Assembly: GCA_050084515.1 (NCBI GenBank)
Contig: CM114271.1
Span: 23,684,001-23,748,000 of the forward strand
Reading direction: 5' to 3'
From: Blasia pusilla
Taxonomy: Eukaryota > Marchantiophyta > Marchantiopsida > Blasiales
DNA length: 64,000 bases
Below, piece after piece: positions 22,375 through 33,150 of this stretch. The notes beneath the pieces are model-generated. The model was not told the origin of the DNA and searched no databases. It saw only the letters and a program-made list of their open reading frames with translations. The position numbers and the translations under genes are program-made. Position 1 is the stretch's first letter, and every line of letters begins with the position of its first letter.

Positions 22375-22734
22375 TGTTGATCAATTCAGGACTCTAGACT
22401 GACCTTTAATTGCAGAAGAAATAGCAAGCAAGGCGATAGAACATCATGCATTTGTAAGGAATGTGATCTGCAGCAAAGAGCGGATCATAGTTGCTCTTTA
22501 AATACACAGGGCTCTCTATGTTGTCCTACCTACAACAGAAAACGTGTCCTAACATAAGAAAATGCAATTCACGTGCATGAGTGCTGAGTCACTTACAAGT
22601 GACACCTGTTCACTGACACATAAGAGGTGAGTCATAAGAATGACCTTCTTGTCCTATTATATATGCGGAGGTGGCTAGGCATGGTGTCAATAGAGGAAGG
22701 TCGCTGGTAATCAGCTACATGCTAATATCTAACA
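22375..22734 (-). repeat. Copia 3' LTR
   Basis: 360 bp, aligned with 27140-27479 with few substitutions. It carries about 20 extra bases (around 22560-22580) that are absent from the other LTR. Confidence 0.9.
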
Positions 22735-22741
22735 CTCCCAC

Positions 22742-23209
22742 TCAGTGACTAGCTCCATTGATAGTATCTCTATGAAACACGTGTTTCTCCCTAGTTAAAC
22801 CTTTTGTGAGAATATCTGCGACCATGTCATGGATGTCACAATCTACTACTTGTATCAAACCCTTTTGTACCATCTCCTTAATAAAATGATACTGAATGTC
22901 AATGTGTTTTGTCCTCTCACTAGATCTTGTTCTATCTAACAAAGCAATAGCACTCTAGTTATCACAATATATTACAGTCCTCCCTTGCTGATTCCCAATC
23001 TCACTTAAAAAAATTTGTAACCAAGTTGCCTTTGTGAGAGCTCTAGTTAGAGCCATGTACTATGCCTCAGTAGTGGATAGAGCAACAGATTTCTGCTTCT
23101 TGCTTCCCTAGCAGACAATTGCGTGTCCTAACAAGAAATAGAAACCAGAGGTTGATGTTCGATCATCCTGATTACCTCCCCAATCAGCATCAGAGTAACC
23201 ATACAATGG
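22742..23209 (-). pseudogene. Copia RNase H
   Basis: Read from the minus strand, it shows the DADWGG motif, then a TEA-stop-YMAL segment where the family has TEAEYMAL, and the C-terminal HIDIQYHFIKE and ADILTKGL blocks. In-frame stops, including one at the catalytic Glu position, inactivate it. It joins directly to the RT frame. Confidence 0.75.
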
Positions 23210-24352
23210 TTATATGCTGTTTTTCCTACTGTACACAAGTACTAAGTTTGCTGTCCCTTTTAGATATCTAAAAATCCTTTTCACAGCACCCCAATGGCCT
23301 GGACTTGGTTCAGCCATATATCTAGAAATCATACTCACAGCAAAAGAAATGTCAGGCCTTATACAAACCATTGCCCACGTTAGACTACCTGCTGCACTTT
23401 TATAAGGTATCTTTCTCATGAAGCTTCTTTCTTCTTCATTCCTCGGGGAATCCTTTCTTGATAGCTTCTTCCTTGATTCTACTCGTGTATCTACATGTTT
23501 GCAGTCTGACATTTTAAACTTTGCAAGTACATTGTTGACATACCTACTTTGAGATAGTCTAATCCACCCTTCCTTTCTGTTCCTAGTTACTTCCATTTGA
23601 AGGAAATGATGGATTTCTCCCATATCTGTCATTCTAAACTCCTTTTTCATTGAGTCTTTGACAGATATTAGCAGTGGTGTACATTTACTAATCAATACGG
23701 CGTCATCTACGTATAGGGCCAATTGTACAAAATATTCATGATCATTCAGGATGTAAACATTTGTATCATTATCACATCTCCGAAATCCTATTTTGATCAC
23801 AAAACTATCCATCATTTGATACCACATTCTTGATGACTGTTTAAGTCCATAAATGGACTTGTGCAGCCTACAAACTTGATCTTGGCAAGTAGGATCTGAC
23901 ACCCCCTCTTGCATCTCCATATATACTTCCTTCTCAAGTATACCATTCAGAAATGTTGTCTTTACATCCATCTGATGTACTTCAAGATCAAACTGTGCTG
24001 CCAGAGCAAGCATAACTCGGATTGAAGTTCTTTTGACTACATGTGAGAATGTCTCAGTGTAGTCCACACCATAAACTTGTGAGTAGCCTTTTGCTACCAA
24101 TCTTGCTTTGTACCTTTCAATGCTCCCATCTGCCTTGTACTTTATTTTGAAAACCCATTTACATCCCACAGCCTTTCTACCTAGTGGAAGTGAAGTGAAT
24201 GACCAAGTTTTATTCAACCTCATGGATTCGAGCTCTTGTTCCATTGCATCCTTCCAATGAACTGCTTGTTGCCCAGAGAGAGCTTCTTCATAGGTCTCGG
24301 GTTCTTCAATATTGTTATGCTTCTCTTGTTGACTCATTAACACCTGAGTCAA
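23210..24352 (-). CDS. Copia reverse transcriptase (open fragment)
   Basis: An uninterrupted 380-codon stretch of copia RT. Blocks in order are WVFKIKYKADGSIERYKARL, VAKGYSQ, the first catalytic region QMDVKTTFLNG, the YGLKQSSRMWY block, catalytic YVDDAVLI, and the C-terminal connection YKSAAGSLTWAM plus RPDISFAV. QMDVKTTFLNG departs from the usual DVKTAFLNG at one residue. The ATG given is internal; the natural polyprotein start lies upstream. It reverse transcribes element RNA. The enzyme core looks intact although the flanking domains are damaged. Confidence 0.88.
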   Translation of the reverse strand: MTQVLMSQQEKHNNIEEPETYEEALSGQQAVHWKDAMEQELESMRLNKTWSFTSLPLGRKAVGCKWVFKIKYKADGSIERYKARLVAKGYSQVYGVDYTETFSHVVKRTSIRVMLALAAQFDLEVHQMDVKTTFLNGILEKEVYMEMQEGVSDPTCQDQVCRLHKSIYGLKQSSRMWYQMMDSFVIKIGFRRCDNDTNVYILNDHEYFVQLALYVDDAVLISKCTPLLISVKDSMKKEFRMTDMGEIHHFLQMEVTRNRKEGWIRLSQSRYVNNVLAKFKMSDCKHVDTRVESRKKLSRKDSPRNEEERSFMRKIPYKSAAGSLTWAMVCIRPDISFAVSMISRYMAEPSPGHWGAVKRIFRYLKGTANLVLVYSRKNSI

Positions 24353-24569
24353 CTTCTCTTTATCTGGATTCCTTGCGCGTGATTGCTAATGTGCTGCATC
24401 ATATTTCTCCACTTGCCTTGAAACCCTTTCAGAGCTTCTTGGTCCAGTGCTCGCTTCTGTTGGAGTTGTGTTGTTGGACTCTATTTGAACAATCTGTGGC
24501 TCCTTCTGAACTTGTTCTGGTGCAACATCAAGAAAATGGCTCTCTGTTGGAATCTCACTAGCACTCTTA

Positions 24570-25526
24570 CTAGTACTTGGAGTGCTCATACTTGGTGTTA
24601 GTACACTTTTTCCTTTCAGTGGTAGTCGATGCTGGAGTTGGTAAGTCTCCCACTAAACTCGTTCCCCAGGACTCCGGGAACTCAAACAAGGAATCGTCCT
24701 CCTCTTTACGTAAACCAACAAATGCCATTTTGCCCTCTTGGAATTTTACATCCCTAGAAGTGGTGATGGTTTTGTCAAATTTCTTTTGCAACGTGTATCC
24801 TTTTCTTTGCTCATCATAACCAAGAAGAATACATTCTTCTGATTTTACATCTAGTTTTCTCCTTTGAGAAGAAGGAATTAGTGCAAAAGCTGTACACCCC
24901 AAAATTCTAATGTGACCAAGATCTGGAGGCTCTCTGTACCAAACCTCATATGGTGTCTTATCACCCTCCAGAGCCTTTGTTGGTGATCTGTTCTGCAAGT
25001 AGTTTGCTGTCACTATTACTTCACCCCACTAAGCCTTTTCGAGACCTGATTGTTCTAGCATTGCAAGTACAACAGATGTTAATGTTCTATTTTTTCTTTC
25101 TGCTACTCCGTTTTGCTGTGGAGTGTGAGGGACTGGAAACTGCCTTCTAATCCCATGCTCTTGACAGTGTAAATTGAAATCAATGGAAGTGTATTCTCCC
25201 CCATTATCACATCTTAACATTCTGATTTTTCTTCCTGTCTGATTTTCTACCAAGTTTTTGTACACTAAAAACTTCTGATACACTTCTGATTTCTGCTTTA
25301 GAAGATATATATATGTATATCTTGACAAATCATCTATAAAAGTCAAGAAATATCTAGCTCCATTGAATGTACATGTACTCATTGGTCCACAAACATCAGA
25401 ATGAATTAAGCCAAGAATATCTTCAGCTCTCTTACCACCATTAGTTGGAAATTTCTCCCTTACTTGCTTGGACTTGATGCATGTGGTACAAAGAGGAAAG
25501 TTGTCAAAGTTTACGCCCTTCACCAA
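24570..25526 (-). pseudogene. Copia integrase
   Basis: 25526 to 25029 encodes the zinc-binding end (CTTCIKSKQ) and the DDE core with catalytic residues in HSDVCGPM, RCDNGGEY and NGVAERKNRT. A stop at the end of LEKA (about 25026) separates it from 25013 to 24570, which continues with the copia-specific TPYEVWY and LGCTAFALIP blocks and the C-terminal region. One stop codon thus interrupts an otherwise good integrase. Confidence 0.85.
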
Positions 25527-25583
25527 ATTTTGTTTTTGAAGTGCTATGAGTCTCGCTTGGCTGATGTGGCCAAGCCTCTCATG

Positions 25584-26318
25584 TCACAAAACAACAATAG
25601 TTGTTGCAGAGAGAGCAGTGGTCTCCTTGCAAGTGGAATCTCTGGTTGATTGCTCAGGTGTTATGGACTCACCTAGCATATACAACTTGTTCTTCGACCT
25701 GCACTTTGCTATTGGTACCCCAACTTTGTTGTTCAGGGTACAACGACGATTCTTGATTGTGACCTGTCCTCTTGCTTGATCAAATTGATCCACTGAGAAT
25801 AGATTCTTCTTCAGACCAGGGACATACAACACATCTGGGATGACAGCTTGTACTCCATCCACTAGGCTGATGCTTATTGACCCTGTTCCTTGAATTGGCT
25901 GGGTTGTGTCATCTCCCAAATACACCACGTGTTGCTGATCTGTATTACAAGCTCGGAAAGTGGTGAATGTGTTGAGGTCGTGAGCCATGTGTTGAGTGGC
26001 TCCAGTGTCCACATACCAAGCTGTATCTGGACTATTTGAGGCAGTCAGAGCTGTTACATAAAGTTCAGTTCCAACATTATTACTCTGATGTAGCTTCTGC
26101 AATCTCTTAGGACAATTCTTCAATATGTGTCCTAATTGCTTACAATAGAAACAGCGAATTGATGTGATCGGAAGCTTCTTCATGTAGCTTCCTCTTCCTT
26201 GATTGAATCTTTGATTACCACCTATATAGAGTGTTGTTGATGACTCAACAATCCCATCCATATTCTTCATATGAGTTTCTTCTTGCAACAATTGAGGAAT
26301 GAGAGTTGTCATGGTCAA
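25584..26318 (-). CDS. Copia Gag zinc knuckle and protease (open fragment)
   Basis: One open frame holds the zinc knuckle CFYCKQLGHILKNC (canonical C-x2-C-x4-H-x4-C) and the aspartic protease with catalytic WYVDTGATQHM. The LYVPGLKKNLFSV segment follows, usual between protease and integrase in copia. The N-terminus of Gag lies farther right and is frameshifted. Confidence 0.85.
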   Translation of the reverse strand: MTMTTLIPQLLQEETHMKNMDGIVESSTTLYIGGNQRFNQGRGSYMKKLPITSIRCFYCKQLGHILKNCPKRLQKLHQSNNVGTELYVTALTASNSPDTAWYVDTGATQHMAHDLNTFTTFRACNTDQQHVVYLGDDTTQPIQGTGSISISLVDGVQAVIPDVLYVPGLKKNLFSVDQFDQARGQVTIKNRRCTLNNKVGVPIAKCRSKNKLYMLGESITPEQSTRDSTCKETTALSATTIVVL

Positions 26319-27127
26319 ATTGGGCTGGACCCGAATAGAAATAAAAAACTTCAGTAACTTTGAGGCATGCTTCAGATCGGATCTAAAACCTTCTCTTCTT
26401 CATCGAGGACGGCCCCAGCAGGTTGTCGGTGATCGAGAATGGATGTCAAGCGATGAATGTGTTTTAGTACACTTTCATCCCTCTCATCTTGATTGTTGAC
26501 AACTAATCTTTTAGATACATTTGTGTTACCTGGTCCTTTTGCTCGAAAAGATCGGTCATTCTTTTCCAAGCATCATCAAATGTCGAGCGACCACTCGAGA
26601 GAGAATTGATTGTTCTCTAGCGAGTTTGCAATGATAGAGGAGACAAGACTATCTTTCTTGATCCATAGAGTCGCTGCAGAGGTTCTAGGGGTTTCCTTTC
26701 GCTCCCTATGCCATCTCCATAAGTGCTTGATCTGAGAACCAATATCATTCTCTATTTCAGACTTGAAAATAAGTTCCATCAAACTTAGGAATATCTCAAG
26801 CTCTAAGATGAGCCATTACTAGTTGACAAGATTCACCTGGTTTTCCTCTCAATTTCTACGCCCTCAATTGGAGTAAGATTTCAAGCACATGAAAGCACAC
26901 CCACTTTGGGTGCTCGCTTGATATCTCTTGCCGACCTGCTTGTCCTTCTATAGAAACACAATGCTTCTTGGACACTTTTCTAAGACAGAATCGATCGGCA
27001 CTCTTCTCATGATCGGTCACGGGTCCTCTATGGACTCATCATCAGAGATATTCTTAAACCTTACTCCTAAGTTCTACCACATACCACCCAGTATGTACGG
27101 AGGATCCTTACTCCTATCCTGCCTATG
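26319..27127 (-). pseudogene. Copia Gag N-terminal region
   Basis: Short minus-strand frames (26372-26569, 26576-26782) cover the usual UBN2/Gag position between primer site and zinc knuckle, but frameshifts prevent a continuous reading. The product is assigned by position rather than strong motif. Confidence 0.5.
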
Positions 27128-27139
27128 GCTCTGATACCA
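27128..27139 (-). other. Copia primer-binding site
   Basis: TGGTATCAGAGC on the minus strand, abutting the 5' LTR. It is complementary to the 3' end of initiator tRNA-Met, the standard primer of plant copia elements. Confidence 0.88.
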
Positions 27140-27479
27140 TGTTGATTAATTCAGGACTCTAGACTGACCTTTAATTGCAGAAGAAATAGCAAGCAAGGCA
27201 ATAGAACAAGACGCATCTGTAAGGAATGTGATCTACAACAAAGAGCAGATCATAGCTGCTCTTTAAATACACAGAGCCCTCTATGTTGCCCTACCTACAA
27301 CAGAAAACGTGTCCTAACAGAAGAGTGCTGAGTCACTAACAAGTGACACTGCTCACTTTGACACATAAGAGGTGAGTCATAAGAATGACCTGCCTGTCCT
27401 ATTATATCTACGGAGGTGGCTAGGCATGGTGTCAATAGAGGAAGGTCGCTCGTAATCAGCTACATGTTGATATCTAACA
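27140..27479 (-). repeat. Copia 5' LTR
   Basis: 340 bp with TG...CA ends, matching 22375-22734. The duplicated target in copy O lies in RNase H (...EAK|YISYEGE). Confidence 0.9.
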
Positions 27480-28254
27480 CGAAGTACATCTCCTACGAGG
27501 GAGAGTGCTTGGCTGCAGTGTGGGCCGTGGCACATTTCAGGTGCTATTTATTCGGCAACCCTTTCACACTTATTAGTGATCATCAGCCGTTGAGGTGGTT
27601 GATGGAGTCCGACAAGCTTACGGGAAAGCTTGCCAGGTGGGCTCTATTACTACAGGAGTATGAGTTTGAGGTGTTTCATAGGCCAGGTCGGTTGAACCAG
27701 GATGCGGATGGGTTGAGTCGTAACCCATGTCCGAGTCAGAGAGACGACACACGAGCTTGATGGCACGGAGAGAGTGATGAGGAGATGGTGGCCGGTTGGC
27801 ATGCATCTGCCTATCTTTGTTGGTTGATTATGGCAAGTCAGCCATAGGTGATGACTCTAGTGGTGGGGTTGGATGATGAGTCTTTCGATCCAAAGTTTAG
27901 TGAGGAGGCAACAGGTGGTTGTGATATCCATGACGACGTGGAGGTTGTGGAGTTCTTGCGCACTGGCGTCATAGCGCGTACAGTGAGTGTTAGGGAGCGA
28001 GATTGGATCCTACAGAGAGCCAGGAGGTTCAAGTGGGAGGGGACTCACATTTTGCGGGTATGGGGAGATGGTAGGATACGAGTGGTACCTCATTCTTCCC
28101 AGCGAGCATATGTAGTGCGACATGCCCATGAGGAGTTGGGACATTTTGGAGTAAAGCGTACTTACAGCTTACTCAAGGTTCAGTATTGGTGGCGCGGCAT
28201 GCATACTGGGGTACAACAGTTTGTGGCCAGATGTATGGTATGGCGGCACCCACA
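27480..28254 (+). pseudogene. RNase H end and integrase zinc-binding domain (copy O)
   Basis: It resumes after the copia element with YISYEGECLAAVWAVAHFRC, DHQPLRWLMESDKLTGKLAR and the end of RNase H (RPGRLNQDADGLSRNPC). Linker sequence follows, then the integrase HHCC region (HEELGHFGVKRTYSLL, WWRGMHTG, ARCMV). Near 28239 the sequence jumps to the C-terminal GPY/F module. Compared with copy C about 780 bp are missing, including all three catalytic acidic residues. Confidence 0.83.
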
Positions 28255-28584
28255 ACGCTAGATGTCACTGCATGGCACACAATCCTACGTGTGCACGAGG
28301 TATTATTGACCGGAGTCCTCATGTTGGAGGGACGGGATGGTATGGTTTGGAAGGATTATGTGCGCAATTGTGCACCATGTCATCTTTCGAACGTAGATGG
28401 GACGGTGGATCCGAGCTTGGTAGTGGTACCTGCAAGCTTGAGGTGTATGTTGTACGGATCTGCGAGGGGTGCAGCCACCATGTTGGTATGTGTTGGTTGT
28501 TCTCGAGGGTGGCATATGTCATGTCTGACCCCCCCTCTTGATGTGGTTCCCACGGGATGATGGATGTGTCCGAGATGTGTATAG
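28255..28584 (+). pseudogene. GPY/F-like module and PHD finger (copy O)
   Basis: APTTLDV, ILRVHEVLLTGVLMLEGRDG and WKDYVRNCAPCHL match copies A and C. The PHD finger has its second Cys replaced (CMLY) and a TGA at about 28558 where copy A has CGA, just before WMCPRC. The stop is at 28582-28584. Confidence 0.82.
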
Positions 28585-28661
28585 GGTAATAGGTCATGTC
28601 AGAGAGATGTGATATTTTCTATCTGGAGTTGGGGGGATCCAACTGCCAGCTAGGGGGGCGG

Positions 28662-29418
28662 TTGTGTGATCTCCATGTATATGTATGAGTTGATTTTTGT
28701 ACATGTGTAGATCGACCCATGTGTGGGGAAGATCGGTGTTCTGTGGTGTAGATGTGACCAACGATGTATGTTGTGTAGCGATATGTATGCGCACGAGAAC
28801 TATCACATCTGAGTAGCCGATAGGCCGAGATCTATCGTGGATAGGGCGTAGGAGCCAACGGACTATCTTGAGTGTAACTTTGTCCCACGGTGTTGGATGA
28901 GGTTGAGGATAGGTCCAATGTGTCAGGAACGTTGTTTCTGCTAACTTTCATGTTGAGGTCTTTTACAACCGGGTGACTTGTTGACCACGTCACCCGCCCC
29001 TGGTAACCTGTGCGTGCAAGTTACCAACGGGAGGGCTATTTTTAGGGGAAGATCCTTTTGGCTCTTCCCAACCCTATTTAAGAGAGGAAGGTGGCTTTCC
29101 TAGGCCATCTTTCTCATGTTAGGCCGTTGGAGCACCTCCCTTGTATGTGTGTGAGATAGGACTAGGGTGCTAGCGTCCGGATTCTTTGATAGCACAGGTT
29201 GGACGAGGCTCGATATGTCGATGTAGATTGAGGAGTGGAGTTTTAGGCCGGGTGTGCCATTTTTACTACTCTTTATTTTTATTGTGTGATCTCCATGTAT
29301 ATGTATGAGTTGATTTTTGTACATATGTGGATCGACCCATGTGTGGGGAAGATCGATGTTGTGTGGTGTAGATGTGACCAGCGATGTATGTTGTGTAGCA
29401 ATATGTATGCGCACGACA
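28662..29418 (+). repeat. Split-repeat terminus B1-A2-B2 of copy O
   Basis: B1 28662-28798 (137 bp), linker AC, A2 28801-29281 (481 bp), B2 29282-29418 (137 bp). B1 and B2 are the same length and nearly identical. Polypurine tract TAGGGGGGCGG (28651-28661) abuts B1. B2 ends at TAGT, the target duplication. Confidence 0.92.
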
Positions 29419-30886
29419 TAGTTTTCATGTGTGAACATTTTTGCAAAACACGAGTTCTCATGAGTGTATACATAAGGTTTACAACTTTGTGAGTCATTTA
29501 GTTCTCGTGTATACACACGAGAACTTGTGTATGCTTCTTAACCCTATGATCTTATTTTTTATTTTAATGTAATTTTGTTGTATATAGAAAAATTGGCACC
29601 AACTCTATTTACTTGGAGAATTATTCTACAATCACCAATGCATATGTAACTTATATCATTATCAACATGAGGCCAAGGTTAAGGAATGTAAAACACTCTA
29701 TGCATGTGTATTTTTTCTTCAAATGCCAAACTTCTTGGAAATGACTATTTCATATTTTTTCAGTGTTAATTTTTTTTAATTACACGGGCTAGTATAGAAG
29801 TAAGATTATTTTTTTACGAAAACAAAATTTGAAAGTCAAAACTCTTATACATTATCCAAACCTTATGATCAATAATAAATAGAATTTTAAGAGGGGAAGG
29901 GGATTGCGTGATGGTGGTACTCTATCACACAATGAACATAAATAAAGAGTATTGTATATTTGTCACTTGATACATGTACCCTTTGGGGACCATGAAATTC
30001 ATCAAATATATTTGCTTCATTGAACCAAAATCTCCAAGATAAAGCATAAAAAATGATTCCTTGGATATTCATTGTGGATAATTTTTCTTGGTCGAAAAGT
30101 AATTTGGAAATAATTTTCAAGTGAAGGGTTTAGGTTTGACCAAGCTTGTGTTTCATCGTAATTAGCATGGGACAACAGTCTTGTAATCCTTCAAGTTTCT
30201 TGTTTTAACATGATTCCCTCATGTCTAGCTCCATATGTTGCCCCTTATCTATCTTGGACAATATAACAACTTCTATTCACAAAATAATTCTCTTAGTTCA
30301 AATTTATAAAGTTTAAAATGAAAATCATCCTTGTTCCAATGAGGTGAAAGTATCAAAAGGCAGAAATAAAAATATCATACAATCTTGAAAAAAAACTATG
30401 CTTTTGGCAACATTTGTCCAAACTAATCATAAAGTATGGGGGAAAGATATTTTGATGAGTTAATTTAATAATTTAACTTAAAACATAAAGAAATAGGGAA
30501 GTTTGCGGTTAATCTTTCCTCATATGATTCCATTTTTTCTAATTTTAGTAAAAATTAATCAAGTGTGTTTTCTATATGATAGTTTTAGTTAGTTGAATGT
30601 GAAATGATCTGAATAAATTTAGGCATAATAGAAAAATTTATTGGTCATTTTTACATGTTTATTTACATTTTGAGGAGAGCCCATAATCTTTATTTTAGCA
30701 GAATAATAAAATATTATTCTTGAATTAAAATTTGATCTTTCTAATTCTTTGAAAACTCTTTTTGTGAACTCTTTTTTCTTATTTTGATTTGATTTTCCTA
30801 TGAATATTGAGGAGGAGGAAAATTTCATAGAAAATCCAAGAGAAAATTCCAAACAAGAAGGGATGGAGAGGAAAAATAATTCAAAA

Positions 30887-31077
30887 TCTATTTTATTATT
30901 GGAAAGTACCCCTTCATTTTGCAACTCCTCTCTTTTTGACACTTCATACTTTCAACCGATAGGATTGCTCGTCTTTTGAGCCAATAGAATGGTTCAAAAC
31001 TCATTTAAAGTGAGACTTGCGAATTTGGAGAGTTACTCATGGGAGGTAATTTAAAGCCCTGCATCGCATGGGCCTAG
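30887..31077 (+). mobile_element. Short Helitron-like element
   Basis: 191 bp beginning TCTATTTTATTATTGG and ending CTAG. Just inside the 3' end lies the hairpin-forming GCCCTGCATCGCATGGGC, with a few mispairs. The 5' flank is A. The 3' flank is A rather than the expected T, so the exact end is less certain. It is similar to 31941-32136 in both termini and interior. Confidence 0.6.
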
Positions 31078-31940
31078 ACTCATATAAGCTATGCCATGTT
31101 AGTTGTAGAGAGTCGAGAGTATATGTCCAATGTATCTCAAGACGTTGGGTATTGACATCGTAGGTTGAGAGTGATGTACTAAGGAGAATGGTAACCCATG
31201 TTGTGGTAGTACGTTGTACGAACATGACAACAACTAAAAATGAATCTATGGCACCCTTTTCTAATTCTAAAAAAGGAAAGGAAATTTTTTGATAAAAAAT
31301 TAACAAAGAAAATTGGACTGAAGGAGATGAAAAGATTTTGGGAAGAAATAATCAATAAATCTTTTTGGGGGGGATTTTTGATACAATAGATATCTCCTAA
31401 GAGCTAACCCTAGAAAACTAAGACCCCTTTATTGATATACTTCTAAGAGCTAACAATATCTTTATTATTAGGAGAGGATTGCATTCCACTTTTCAGTGCT
31501 CTTGGAGCATGAAATGTTCCATGCTTAGTACAAATTTAGTTTTCTTTCATAAGGATATATTCCCATGATAATATGGCCATGGTTGCATCGCCTCCTTGTT
31601 TCGACATTCAAAACATGTTTTACTTATGTTTTCATCCAGATTCTATTGTAATAACTCATTTCGATGTCACTTCAATCTTTATAACTATATATTTTTCACT
31701 TCAAGGGCTATCCTTTGATGCGCGTGGCCTAAAACTTAGAGTGTATTAGGATCCAAAGATAGTGCTTGGTCCTTCATTTAAACTTTAATCTCCACAATCA
31801 AGATCCATCTGCTCCATTCTTTGTGAGTAAAAAATTGCTAGAAATTTCCAAAGGAAGCCACTCTAAGTAATTACGTGTCCTTCATAATGCCTTAGAGGTG
31901 TGTCTAGATTGAATTATCTCCACTAGTTTGAATGTTCAAA

Positions 31941-32136
31941 TCTATATTATTAGTGGAGAGTACCCTTTTAATTTTGCAAACTCATATCATCTTGACACTT
32001 GGCACTTTTAGCCAATAGGATCATTCGTCTTTTGAGCCAATAAGTTTGTTTACAATTAATTTAAAATGATATTTGAAAATTTGAGAATTAATATGAAAGG
32101 TAATTTAAACTTGTGCATAGCACATGCTTACACTAA
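31941..32136 (+). mobile_element. Short Helitron-like element
   Basis: 196 bp from TCTATATTATTAGTGG to CTAA, inserted between A and T as Helitrons do. The 3' hairpin is TTGTGCATAGCACATG. The interior shares GACACTT, AGCCAATAGGAT and CTTTTGAGCCAATA with 30887-31077. No coding capacity; non-autonomous. Confidence 0.68.
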
Positions 32137-32759
32137 TACCCTCTGTATTCATGAATGAGGAGGATATAAAATCCTATTTATGTTTGAAGCGAAGAATTAT
32201 AGAAATACATCAAAAAATAAGGACTAACTCCATGAATCATGTGATCTTGGCCATAGCCATGAAAAGATCATCAATGCAGGCTTCATAAATGCATCACCAA
32301 TTTTGCTTATAATCCAAGACAAAATTTTTGAAGTCATGAAGAAAAACTTTCCACAAATTTGGGCAGTCGAAATTAAATTGCACATGCCCATGGGAGCTAC
32401 CCATCGAGGGAGGGTAGGTTGCATCTTCCAAACCCAACTAGAGAATGAAAAAGCAAGAAAGAGCATCATATTAAGGCCACTCAAAGGATCCCTTACTAGC
32501 AATACCTCATGTGCGATGTTTGGGCATAAGTACCTACCTTCCATGTTTCTCCATTTTACAATACCGTTAAATAAGATCCCAAGTCCATGCAAATGTTTTT
32601 ATAGCGGCTCTACCATATCTCTTTGAGGCTTTGACATCTCTAAAATATATCGTATGTCTCCTCTAACCCTGATAGGTTAGCCAATATTAAAACACCAACG
32701 TTAATAGAAATTCTAGAGAAGGTCCAATCTTACATAAACAAACTACCATGCACATATAA

Positions 32760-32779
32760 TCTATACTATTATGGGAGAG
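32760..32779 (+). mobile_element. Helitron-like 5' terminus
   Basis: TCTATACTATTATGGGAGAG, preceded by A, matches the 5' ends of the other Helitron-like units. No matching 3' end was identified downstream, so the extent is unknown. Confidence 0.45.
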
Positions 32780-33150
32780 TGCTCTTATAGGGGTGCCATC
32801 CCTCTTGGTGACACATGTCCTTTTCGACCAAGAGTTGATTGACATGCGTAGCTAGCCCAAGCATTTAAGCTCCTTTTTTAGTGGCAGAGAGAGTGGATGG
32901 ATTGAACGCGTTAGGATAATGATTGTGAAATGCCATAGCCTTATCTTTCACCTTGCTAAGCATGGGCAACAACTATTTCATTCTAATTTTAACAAGTATG
33001 AACTCTTTATTTCCTAAGGGACCTTCCTTTCTCAAGAAGGGCATCACTTCTTTGGAGGAGAAGTACAACCCCTCTCTTCATATTATGATATGAATTATTC
33101 ATAAATTTTAAACAAAGAAATTCCACACATGTTAGTTTCATTCAGATATG

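Larger units (their letters stand above)
22375..27479 (-). mobile_element. Ty1/copia retrotransposon nested in copy O
   Basis: LTRs at 22375-22734 and 27140-27479 both begin TGTTGAT and end CTAACA. The flanking duplications are CAAAG (22370-22374) and CGAAG (27480-27484), one mismatch. Coding is on the minus strand. Just inside the right LTR, the minus strand reads TGGTATCAGAGC (27139 down to 27128), the usual primer site for initiator-tRNA-Met. The polypurine tract is GAGTGGGAG beside the left LTR. The order gag, protease, integrase, RT, RNase H is diagnostic of copia. The gag N-terminus and RNase H are broken, so it is probably inactive. Confidence 0.93.
4473..29418 (+). mobile_element. Gypsy-type DNMT/PHD retrotransposon, copy O (host of nested insertions)
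   Basis: The ends are TGTCACATC (4473) and CGCACGACA (29418), with a 4-bp target duplication TAGT at 4469-4472 and 29419-29422. Removing the solo LTR (10121-11123), copy B (12015-21736) and the copia element (22375-27479), each with its duplication, leaves roughly 9-10 kb. The order is A1, self-complementary primer site, leader, gag, protease, DNA methyltransferase, UAG, RT, RNase H, integrase remnant, PHD, polypurine tract, B1, A2, B2. It is inactive. gag lacks about 380 bp near 6974. Stops interrupt gag, protease and methyltransferase. About 780 bp covering the integrase catalytic core are deleted near 28239. It is more diverged than B and C and is the oldest of the set by nesting. Confidence 0.9.
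29423..33150. other. AT-rich intergenic region with Helitron-like inserts
   Basis: About 3.7 kb of AT-rich DNA without recognisable coding sequence. The minus- and plus-strand open frames around 32224-32626 and 30619-30942 show no family motif. It contains two short Helitron-like elements and one Helitron-like 5' terminus, listed separately. Confidence 0.6.

Noticed and set aside
32224-32626. Overlapping open frames on both strands (122 and 107 aa)
   Set aside because: Antisense to each other, no recognisable domain, within AT-rich repeat-containing DNA.
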